In this document: one piece after another, positions 7,412 to 14,625 of the stretch
How positions within the stretch are numbered: the first letter of the stretch is position 1
How the letters are laid out: each line of letters begins with the position of its first letter
Origin: Methanooceanicella nereidis
GTDB lineage: Archaea; Halobacteriota; Methanocellia; Methanocellales; Methanocellaceae
NCBI RefSeq assembly: GCF_021023085.1
Contig: NZ_PGCK01000005.1
Location: forward strand, 1 to 64,000
Direction of reading: 5' to 3'
DNA: 64,000 nucleotides
Program-made: the position numbers and the translations under genes
Notes under the pieces: model-generated
What the model saw: the letters and a program-made list of their open reading frames with translations, nothing else
What the model was told of the DNA's origin: nothing
Databases searched by the model: none

Positions 7412-8962
7412 TCAGCTTTGCATGCTTCCTGTCTTTGACGACAGGCCTACTTTTAATACACCCTCTGTTATGTAAAGGTATTTTATATCCTGGCCGGAAC
7501 GATATTTTATAAATACCCTTGACTCGTCAGGGTTAAACTTGAAATTATTATTGCCGGTTGGCCCTCCAGGCAGACCTGATATTTTCTTTTCCGCGATATC
7601 ATAGTCCGGCCCGTCATCCGGGTATTGTTTTGCCATCAGCCAGAGATAATGCTGTGTTATGTCGTGAAGCGTCTTAGACCCTCCCGGCATAATATCAGAA
7701 CTGTCATCATACCCTATCACCAAACCCGTATCAAAATTGGCCTGGTCCGTGCCCCATGTCACTGTCGGGTTCGTGCTATGATAATTAAGCACGTAAGACT
7801 GGTTAAGCATATCTATATACAGGCTGTCTTCCCTGAATTCCTGCCTTTGGTATTCGGTACAGTTTGCAAATACCTCTTCTATGCCGTTCGCCTTATCAAT
7901 ATACTTGAACTCGATGACGCCGTAGTTCTTGTTTTCATTTACCGGCACGCCAGCCTCGTCCTTTATTTTACCGTTAAGTCTCGTCACGATGATGTATAAC
8001 TGCGGATCGGGTTCTGCACCGTCAATATCGGGTACACAGTAAGTCAGGGTATAACAGTTACCGGGGTTCCTGCCAGTAAGGTTAAGGATAAAGACCTCTA
8101 TCGGTGTAGGATCGTCAGTATCCATGGCTTCTGTCGTGAAACCGTCTATTGCAAGTTTATTCTGTAACGGTATACCGGTCTTCAGCGAGACGTTCACGAT
8201 CTTTTTAGATGGGTCGGTCACGGCTATTGCGCTGGTACGTTCGTTGATATAGTCCGCCCATGCTGAATAGTAATCCGATTTAATGGTAATGTTAATAGAG
8301 TAGTTCTGAGGCACAGGGTTCATGCCCTTGATGCCCGGATAGATCGGAGTTATCACGCCGTCAGGCGAGCTCGCGTCAAGCATTACAGCGCCACCGCCGT
8401 TAACAGCAATGCTTGTATTGCCATCAATACGCGTTATGGGCAGCGTAAGCGTGACGCCATTATAGTTAAAGTCTGGAGGGGACCGCATTATGGTGCCGCC
8501 GTTAGGATATTTTACCCAGACACCTCCGCCCTGATATGCTATTTCGCCGTTATCACCCACATATTTTACAGTTCCCAGCGCACAGCGGTGGATCAGTTTT
8601 TGGTCCGCGCCATAAATAGCGATATAGCTATCATCTTCTGTGCCGTTCACGAAGACCGTTCCGTCACCGAACTCAAAAGGCGTCTCCTGGAATATGGATG
8701 TACTGAACCTTGCTTTGCTCATCCTGGAGTCCCCTACGGTAAAAGCCTGCTCAACTGTATTGAACTGGGCAGTTTCTTTACTGTCAGGGATCACATAAGC
8801 TCCGGAAAGTAATATAATCGATATTCCCAAAACCACTATTCCCATGAGGATCAGGTAACCGAATATTTCAGAGACCGCATCATCCCTTATTATCATACTA
8901 TCGTGCCCGTTTTTAGCCGATCTTAGATCATTCACCAACATAGATACTGTCCCCTTTGTCAT
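7412..8962 (-). CDS. pilin-like surface protein, DUF7289 type
   Basis: A 516-aa protein, last in the six-gene pilin-like operon. After a short cytosolic N-terminus, IIRDDAVSEIFGYLILMGIV gives a class III-like signal and a single transmembrane helix. A long extracellular beta-rich region with many N-glycosylation sequons follows. The AVSExxGYxL pattern is that of the DUF7289 family, known in haloarchaea from similar clusters; this name is recalled, not searched. Its ATG overlaps the stop of the preceding gene (ATGA), so the two are translationally coupled. It probably forms part of a surface filament or secretion-like complex as a large minor subunit. Confidence 0.75.
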   Translation of the reverse strand: MTKGTVSMLVNDLRSAKNGHDSMIIRDDAVSEIFGYLILMGIVVLGISIILLSGAYVIPDSKETAQFNTVEQAFTVGDSRMSKARFSTSIFQETPFEFGDGTVFVNGTEDDSYIAIYGADQKLIHRCALGTVKYVGDNGEIAYQGGGVWVKYPNGGTIMRSPPDFNYNGVTLTLPITRIDGNTSIAVNGGGAVMLDASSPDGVITPIYPGIKGMNPVPQNYSINITIKSDYYSAWADYINERTSAIAVTDPSKKIVNVSLKTGIPLQNKLAIDGFTTEAMDTDDPTPIEVFILNLTGRNPGNCYTLTYCVPDIDGAEPDPQLYIIVTRLNGKIKDEAGVPVNENKNYGVIEFKYIDKANGIEEVFANCTEYQRQEFREDSLYIDMLNQSYVLNYHSTNPTVTWGTDQANFDTGLVIGYDDSSDIMPGGSKTLHDITQHYLWLMAKQYPDDGPDYDIAEKKISGLPGGPTGNNNFKFNPDESRVFIKYRSGQDIKYLYITEGVLKVGLSSKTGSMQS

Positions 8963-9747
8963 TTTGCTGTTATCGTTACATATGAGGGCATCCAGCAGAA
9001 CTTAATGCCCGAAGTATAATTATTGCTAAGGACGACGACACCGCCGGTATTGCTCAACTCATTGAAGTACAATTCGTCCTGGAAGAACCTGCTAAGATAA
9101 TTAGTATAATCACCGCTTAGATGTACGTCTATCCGCTTAACGTTATCATAGTAGCTTGGCATAGGGTAACTGACATACTGAGAAAGTTTTGAGTAGTAAG
9201 GCGTCGAGATCGATATTCTAGTCAGGCCGTTGCCGCTTATGGCCACGTTGCTGTTGTAAAACTTTATGACCGGTACGACGAACATGTTTGAGCTATTATA
9301 GATCTCAGGGTTCTTTACGGCATATGTATAATCACCGTTTTTCCTGCAAACTCCGCCCAGCAGATATGCTACACCCTGGTCATTTATAGAATATTCCATA
9401 GCTGACAATGTCGTGCTATTATTGCCCATTAAATTGTTACCTTCATGGTCGCTATAGCAAAATATGTTTATATAGCCGTCCTCACGTATGCCAAGGGAGC
9501 CGCCGTGTAACTTTAGCTCTGCGGACTGAAATGTCGACTCCAGCATTGCGACCTTATTGCCTTCGGAGGCCATTATGTAAAAGCCTTCTTCCATATTCTG
9601 AAGGTGGCTCCTGTCCAGTTCCTGGGTGAAGGCAGGATATCCTATTAACAAGATTATAGATATCGATGTGACAAGTATAAAGGTCACTAATATGTAGCCC
9701 ATAGATTCGGATACCGCTTTATCGGAGCTTAACAAAGAACGATACAT
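8959..9747 (-). CDS. pilin-like surface protein, DUF7289 type, smaller paralogue
   Basis: A 262-aa protein with SSDKAVSESMGYILVTFILV at the N-terminus, the same AVSExxGY signal-helix as the downstream 516-aa protein. The two are likely paralogues with different extracellular lengths. The body is beta-rich with sequons such as NNST and NYT. A GGAGG motif about ten bases upstream supports the ATG at 9747. It overlaps the next gene by four bases. It is probably an accessory pilin-like subunit of the same complex. Confidence 0.72.
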   Translation of the reverse strand: MYRSLLSSDKAVSESMGYILVTFILVTSISIILLIGYPAFTQELDRSHLQNMEEGFYIMASEGNKVAMLESTFQSAELKLHGGSLGIREDGYINIFCYSDHEGNNLMGNNSTTLSAMEYSINDQGVAYLLGGVCRKNGDYTYAVKNPEIYNSSNMFVVPVIKFYNSNVAISGNGLTRISISTPYYSKLSQYVSYPMPSYYDNVKRIDVHLSGDYTNYLSRFFQDELYFNELSNTGGVVVLSNNYTSGIKFCWMPSYVTITAK

Positions 9748-9751
9748 ATGA

Positions 9752-10252
9752 TCAATCCTCCAGGTCTATTACTATCGTGCTACCATTGTAATAGATATGC
9801 CCTGGCGCGTCCGAGCTATAGAAGAAAGTCTCTTCCACCGGCACCACGCTGCTAAAGGATGCTGCTGATGTCACGCCGGAATTTGCTTCATAGGTAATGA
9901 TAACGTCTCCGCTCCTTGTAGCGGCGTCATAGGTAACGTTCACAATGTATTGCTTTCCTTTTACCAGTTTCGGCAATTCAAAATACAGGCCATATCCTGT
10001 CGCTGTCGTGTTCGTGTGTTCATCGGTATAGCCATTCATATATATCTCGTTGGAGACGCAGGTTATCCTTCCCGCAAAGTCATTAGAGATGATGTCGAAC
10101 TCTTCCTTCAGGACAAGCCTGTCACTGGTGCTTATAACAGAATTTAATGTCATAAGCAGGATCGTCAGGAGTACGGACATGATGATGAGGGTGAAAATAT
10201 ATTCGACCACCACGTTGACTCCCGTTTCATCCTTCAAAAAATTTTTACCCAT
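9752..10252 (-). CDS. pilin-like membrane-anchored protein, DUF7266-like
   Basis: A 166-aa protein beginning MGKNFLKDETGVNVVVEYIF, followed by a hydrophobic helix TLIIMSVLLTILLM and an extracellular beta-rich domain. The arrangement resembles the DUF7266-like members of archaeal pilin clusters. The start chosen is the ATG at 10252, with GGAG nine bases upstream. An in-frame TTG at 10282 would overlap the previous gene and give ten extra residues without a signal-like character. It is the fourth gene of the operon. Confidence 0.68.
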   Translation of the reverse strand: MGKNFLKDETGVNVVVEYIFTLIIMSVLLTILLMTLNSVISTSDRLVLKEEFDIISNDFAGRITCVSNEIYMNGYTDEHTNTTATGYGLYFELPKLVKGKQYIVNVTYDAATRSGDVIITYEANSGVTSAASFSSVVPVEETFFYSSDAPGHIYYNGSTIVIDLED

Positions 10253-10272
10253 AGCAGCTCGCTCCTGTGGAT

Positions 10273-11499
10273 CTATGGCCAATCGCCGGGATTACCCCGT
10301 ACGTGTATGATGACCTCTCGCTCGTAAAGCGGCCTGTTCCCGGGTGTCCCGCAAATGTTACACGTTCCGGATATTCTCATGGTCAGGTTCGCAAAGTAGG
10401 GATAGTCATTATCAAGACATTGTATACGTACATTGATGTTTTTATTATAATTGGTACCGCTGATCAGGGCCTGAGTGAAAGAGCCGCTATCATCCGACGT
10501 TGCGAAAGCCGTGTTATTGGAATCGGGATTTAAGGTTATATCCACCTTGAAATTGCTGAAGTTGTATAATCCGTTTACGTAAATATCGTAGCTGATCTTA
10601 ACGAAATCAGCCCTCAGGTTACCGCCGCCGGTAGCATAGATCTTCTCATTCTCCGCATATGTTTTTGTATAGGTCGTATTGCCCACAACATGACTGCAGG
10701 CGGATGGTATCGGGGCGCAAAATATGTTAATGTCGTTAGATCTGTTACCAGCCCCGATCGTCGCATATATCGTATCGGTGCCTGTTTGTGCACTAACATA
10801 TTTTAACGTAGCCTTGCCGGTAGAATCGGTAGTGACGACAGTTACGGCCGTACCCGAGAGATCCCTGAATTCTGACCCCGCAAGAGTTTTATGCATAGTC
10901 ACATCGACGTTTGCCTGTGCCACAGGGGTTGAACTGTTACTGAAAACTTCAACCGTCAAAAGTACGTAATCCATAGGCGTTAGCCCTACGGTCACGTTAT
11001 ATTTCGAAGGTATAATGTTTATCTTATAGCCGCTGGAAGTCCCGCCGGGGGTCGTTCCCGAAGATAGAGGGTTACCCGTAAATATCTTATAAGTTAAATT
11101 AGAGTTCCTTCCGATGATAGATAATTGCGATTCGGTCTCTGTGACGGCGAGCGGATCGCTGATAGGGATACGGTATGGCGTACTCGTAATGGTGACCTGT
11201 TTTGATTTTATTCCATACAGGCCGTTAAGTGCTTTCTCATAGTCGTCCGTATATTTGTCAAACCTGCTGCTGTCTGCGTCGCCTTTAGTATAATTATAAG
11301 CATAGGATATTTCTTTAGCCGTAGCCTGTTTAAGAGACAGGGCATCGTACCTTGACTGGTCCATCATGCCTACATATGCCATATTGCTCGAAAATATCAC
11401 GTTATTCAGCATGAGCGTGATCGCGATTATGGCGAAAGCTAGTATGAATGCGCTTGTCAGCAGGAACTGGCCGGAATCATCCCTAATGATCTTTGACAC
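10273..11499 (-). CDS. pilin-like surface protein with Ig-like domain, DUF7261 type
   Basis: A 408-aa protein beginning MSKIIRDDSGQFLLTSAFIL. The DSGQ tetrad followed by a helix is the DUF7261-type signature. The middle (about residues 150-270) looks like an Ig-like repeat of the big_1 kind: VGLTPMDYVLLTVEVF, then DSTGKATLKYVSAQTGTDTI. This kind of domain is common in adhesins. Several Asn-X-Ser/Thr sequons are present. The GTG start at 11499 directly abuts the upstream TAG stop, implying reinitiation. It probably projects from the cell surface as part of the filament machinery. Confidence 0.72.
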   Translation of the reverse strand: MSKIIRDDSGQFLLTSAFILAFAIIAITLMLNNVIFSSNMAYVGMMDQSRYDALSLKQATAKEISYAYNYTKGDADSSRFDKYTDDYEKALNGLYGIKSKQVTITSTPYRIPISDPLAVTETESQLSIIGRNSNLTYKIFTGNPLSSGTTPGGTSSGYKINIIPSKYNVTVGLTPMDYVLLTVEVFSNSSTPVAQANVDVTMHKTLAGSEFRDLSGTAVTVVTTDSTGKATLKYVSAQTGTDTIYATIGAGNRSNDINIFCAPIPSACSHVVGNTTYTKTYAENEKIYATGGGNLRADFVKISYDIYVNGLYNFSNFKVDITLNPDSNNTAFATSDDSGSFTQALISGTNYNKNINVRIQCLDNDYPYFANLTMRISGTCNICGTPGNRPLYEREVIIHVRGNPGDWP

Positions 11500-12153
11500 C
11501 TACATCACCCACATCGTCAGTTTTACTTCAGCCACGTTATGCAGCGGCGTATCCGGACTTATATCCGGCAATATGAAGCTATTATCATAATAGCCGTCGA
11601 CGGGTATGTCTTTCCCGGTCCCGTAAACGTCATCGTGCAGTACTATGATCCTTGAGACGGTCACGCAGTTTTCAGACGGGTCGCCGTTCCATATCATTTT
11701 TGCACACCTGACACGATTCTCCATGTCAGGATAAGCGACCTCTACGTTAAACGCCACGCCGCGATCTATCAAAGCGTAACTTAAAGCGTTCCCTAAAGCG
11801 GTATTCAGTATCGTGGTGTTGTTCACATAAGAAAGACTGACGTACGTGGTGTTGTTCCATGCGTACCAGTCATAATTATTAACCAGGACCCATTCTTTGA
11901 TGCTCTGCTTTAATAACGACGTCGCGTTCAGATCGGTAGTGTTCATCGTATACGTCTCATCTAACGTCGTAAGTATATCCTGGCCCATGTTTTGAAGCTC
12001 TAATTTAATATGCTGGTTAGTGAATGAAGATGTAAGAGGTGTCACTGAAGTCGTCTGTACGACTAACGCAAGCACTGACAGCATGATCATAGCTGCTCCC
12101 AGCCCTTCGATAGTCTGCATTTGCCCCCTGTCGTCACGTCTTAATGAAGCCAT
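11500..12153 (-). CDS. pilin-like membrane-anchored protein, DUF7288 type
   Basis: A 217-aa protein with RRDDRGQMQTIEGLGAAMIM near the start, leading into a transmembrane helix and an extracellular region. The RGQxxTxEG pattern is that of the DUF7288 family, a usual partner of DUF7287 and DUF7289 in archaeal pilin operons. The ATG at 12153 overlaps the previous stop codon (TAATG), showing tight coupling. A TTG two codons upstream is less likely. Confidence 0.72.
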   Translation of the reverse strand: MASLRRDDRGQMQTIEGLGAAMIMLSVLALVVQTTSVTPLTSSFTNQHIKLELQNMGQDILTTLDETYTMNTTDLNATSLLKQSIKEWVLVNNYDWYAWNNTTYVSLSYVNNTTILNTALGNALSYALIDRGVAFNVEVAYPDMENRVRCAKMIWNGDPSENCVTVSRIIVLHDDVYGTGKDIPVDGYYDNSFILPDISPDTPLHNVAEVKLTMWVM

Positions 12154-12665
12154 TACCAAACCCTCACGGTCAATATTGCCATTTTACCCGGATAATTAGC
12201 CGGATTGGAGTCCCGCATATAAACGAAACGCTTGCTCTGGCCGACATTTTCATTTCCCGGGGTTATCCCGCCATTGATCTTGTACTCTGTGCCGTCCTCA
12301 TCCTCAACTATGATCTGCAGGTTATGGATCTTACCATTAATATCCATACCCAGTGATCTCATTAGATTATTATAGTCAGCCGGGCTGGAAGGGCTCTCTA
12401 TGCCGGATTTTAAATTATTGAAAACGTTAAGATCGACGATCCCCGGCATTATCGTACCCGAATTGTTTTTTGCCAGTATCGTCTCTACCAGTGTCATTCC
12501 CACCCTGTCGGCGGTCATTGTCAACTCATCGGAGTTTGACTGGAAAGGCGTGAACATTCCCGGTATGAATGCGAATACAAAGATAAACGCGATCAAGAAG
12601 ATGGTTATCCCTGTAATGAAATCCAGGCCTGTTTGAGCAGTATTATCGCGAATTAGTCTCCTCAT
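12153..12665 (-). CDS. pilin-like protein, DUF7287 type, first gene of the operon
   Basis: A 170-aa protein starting MRRLIRDNTAQTGLDFITGI, then a hydrophobic segment IFVFAFIPGMFTPF. The QTxLDFxxG signal followed by FAFIPGMFxPF is diagnostic of DUF7287, which opens equivalent clusters in haloarchaea. The ATG at 12665 has GGAAGGT upstream; a TTG at 12683 is a weaker alternative. It starts a six-gene minus-strand operon ending at 7412, with every junction overlapping or within about 20 bp. The promoter must lie in the AT-rich gap up to 12.97 kb. Confidence 0.75.
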   Translation of the reverse strand: MRRLIRDNTAQTGLDFITGITIFLIAFIFVFAFIPGMFTPFQSNSDELTMTADRVGMTLVETILAKNNSGTIMPGIVDLNVFNNLKSGIESPSSPADYNNLMRSLGMDINGKIHNLQIIVEDEDGTEYKINGGITPGNENVGQSKRFVYMRDSNPANYPGKMAILTVRVW

Positions 12666-12944
12666 AGTGCCAGTACCTTCCAAATAGGTATCGATTGCTT
12701 TATTATTTTAAGCAGAAGTCTTATAATAAGCTATCGCTGGAAATTTCGATTTTAAATATGTCTTTTTACATAATATTCAAATATAACTTTTCTATGTATA
12801 AAATATTGAATAATAAGCATTAATTATTTAAACGAAAGAAAAAGACGATTTTTAATGTTACTTGATAATAAGAATACGTTTTGAACGTTTAAAAACCATA
12901 AAGAACTTAATTATTAGTTAGATTAATCTATAATTGAAGTTTAG

Positions 12945-12953
12945 CTTATATAC
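12945..12953 (+). promoter_or_regulatory. TATA box of the tautomerase gene; leaderless transcript likely
   Basis: CTTATATAC lies about 25-30 bases upstream of the ATG at 12976. With the usual archaeal TATA-to-start distance the transcript would begin at or next to the start codon. The rest of the 12.67-12.97 kb gap is AT-rich and holds the divergent promoter of the pilin-like operon. Confidence 0.5.
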
Positions 12954-12975
12954 TTTTAAAAAATATTCTATTGAT

Positions 12976-13155
12976 ATGCCTGTAATTAAGATATATATGT
13001 GGGAAGGCCGAACTAAGGAAGCTAAGAAAAAGATAGTATCCGGGATTACTGATGTATTCGTAAAAGAAGGAGTAAATCCGGAAGCAGTGACAGTGATCAT
13101 AGAAGACGTTAAAAAAGAGAACTGGGGCTGTGCAGGTAAGCTGGCTGATGAGTGA
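12976..13155 (+). CDS. 4-oxalocrotonate tautomerase family enzyme
   Basis: A 59-aa tautomerase-superfamily protein reading MPVIKIYMWEGRTKEAKKKI. The proline after the initiator Met is the catalytic base once Met is removed, which fixes the start at 12976 rather than at the earlier in-frame ATG at 12934. Two arginine/lysine positions that bind the substrate are plausible, and VTVIIEDVKKENWG matches the family's second beta strand. The physiological substrate in methanogens is unknown. It is monocistronic. Confidence 0.88.
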   Translation: MPVIKIYMWEGRTKEAKKKIVSGITDVFVKEGVNPEAVTVIIEDVKKENWGCAGKLADE

Positions 13156-13204
13156 GCTTTTATTATCAAATTTTTTCTAATATATTTTTATCAAATTTTT
13201 AGCT

Positions 13205-13853
13205 CAAATTATAAAGAAAGATGTTATCGTCCATATCCCCATGTGGGATACCTGCAGCAAGCCAGTTACCTTTCTTCACATAGTAAAAGCACAGGACGCA
13301 CAGCTCAAGGAATAACGATCCCGTAAATACTCCCGACTGGATGAAAGCGTTAGGGAACAGTATAAGTTATTTTTCGGCCTGAGCGCGGTCCTTTCATCAT
13401 CATCGAGCCGGACAAGCCTGAATATATAAACGCATGCAACTATCAAGCAAATATTCTAGACGATAAACCCCGAGATAAAAAAGTCGCCCGCTAGAACGTT
13501 CACCAGGGGCATCAGCAGAGGACATAGAGGGAAAAACGCATAGTTGGACATGTTGACTTCATTGGAGTATCGCCGAATAGCCGTTCGCGGCAATATCCAG
13601 ATACCATACGCTGTCCCACACACCTCACATGCTCAGCCAATCGAACTCCGTATAGCTTTTTAGCCAGAGTCAAATGTGACATGAGCCCTATAGCGGTCAG
13701 CATTACCCTTGTGGCCGTAAAAAGCAAAAGTGTATATTTTATCCTTACGGGAATATTAGATAAAACATTTTTAATGGTCGCAATGAGCTTAATTTCATTG
13801 ATCTTCGGAAGCATCATTGAACTGCCTTTTATATCCGTAGCCATTGATAACAA
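13205..13853 (-). pseudogene. wrecked PIG-V-like mannosyltransferase
   Basis: The remains of a GT-C fold integral membrane glycosyltransferase of the PIG-V family, split over all three minus-strand frames. In order: an N-terminal helix segment (LLLFTATRVMLTAIGL) from 13853; then the family signature VWDSVWYLDIAANGYS (about 13622-13571) in a second frame; then SNYAFFPLCPLLMPLV in a third; an in-frame TAG after FISGFIV; then RLVRLDDDERTALRPK; and after another shift FPNAFIQSGVFTGSLFLELC with FYYVKKGNWLAAG. The C-terminal half is missing. At least three frameshifts and one stop show it is dead. Intact homologues attach mannose to lipid-linked glycans. Confidence 0.8.
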
Positions 13854-13893
13854 ACGTCTTCTGCATGTTAAGACTTTAATAATTTACAGCCTA

Positions 13894-14625
13894 TTATATG
13901 TTTAATATATCCCGGAACTCTTTTAACATGGGGAACTCCAGCGCTTCGTCATCAGCAGTGATGATAGGGCGATACTTGCCGATGTCCCCTTCTTTGATGA
14001 ATGCGGACATAAAATCCCTGGAGTCCATATAGTTTATCGTCGTCCCGGAACAAAGGGGATTAAACGCGGGCAATACAAGCACGTCCTTCCCGCGCCAAGT
14101 CTTCTTGCCATACAGGAAGCAAGGCTGCTTTTTAAGTTCTATGTCAAGCGAGGGATGCTCATGGCCGAGCACTATGAGCTTTACGTCAGGATCGTTCGCG
14201 CGGGAGGGTATGGTATTCCCGTGCGTGAAGAGCACACCCCCTTTAAAAAAGAATTCTTCTGCCGTAACGCCATCGATGTCCTGAAGAGCCAGTTCCAGCA
14301 TCTTATCATGCGAGCCTGTTATCACTATGATATTATCCACGGAGGCGATAAGGCTGAGCATTATCCTGTCGAAGGACTTTTTAGTGTTCCTCCTCAGCCT
14401 GTGGAACTCATGCAGGATGTCGCCGTTAAGCACGATAGTTTCCGGCTTGAATTTTTTTATTATATCGTTAAAACGTTCCTGCAGTTCGCGCTCCTCGTCC
14501 AAAGGCATTGAGAAGCCTTCGGCCTGAAGGGCGTCCTCTATGCCGATGTGTATGTCGGAGCATGTGCAAACTTTAATGCCAGGGAAATATGCAGCGCTGC
14601 GGAAATACTCTATCTTCAACCTCAT
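13894..14625 (-). CDS. Lhr-associated metallophosphoesterase
   Basis: A 243-aa calcineurin-like phosphoesterase. The metal-binding motifs are in order: SDIHIG (D-x-H), LNGDILHE (GD), VITGSHDKM (GSHD replacing GNHD), LFTHGNT and VLGHEHPS. The family includes SbcD/Mre11-like nucleases and archaeal phosphoesterases typically encoded next to Lhr-type helicases. Its ATG overlaps the helicase stop codon (ATGA), so the two are co-translated and probably work together in DNA or RNA end processing. The C-terminus lacks an Mre11 capping domain, so a role as a small nuclease or phosphatase is open. Confidence 0.87.
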   Translation of the reverse strand: MRLKIEYFRSAAYFPGIKVCTCSDIHIGIEDALQAEGFSMPLDEERELQERFNDIIKKFKPETIVLNGDILHEFHRLRRNTKKSFDRIMLSLIASVDNIIVITGSHDKMLELALQDIDGVTAEEFFFKGGVLFTHGNTIPSRANDPDVKLIVLGHEHPSLDIELKKQPCFLYGKKTWRGKDVLVLPAFNPLCSGTTINYMDSRDFMSAFIKEGDIGKYRPIITADDEALEFPMLKEFRDILNI

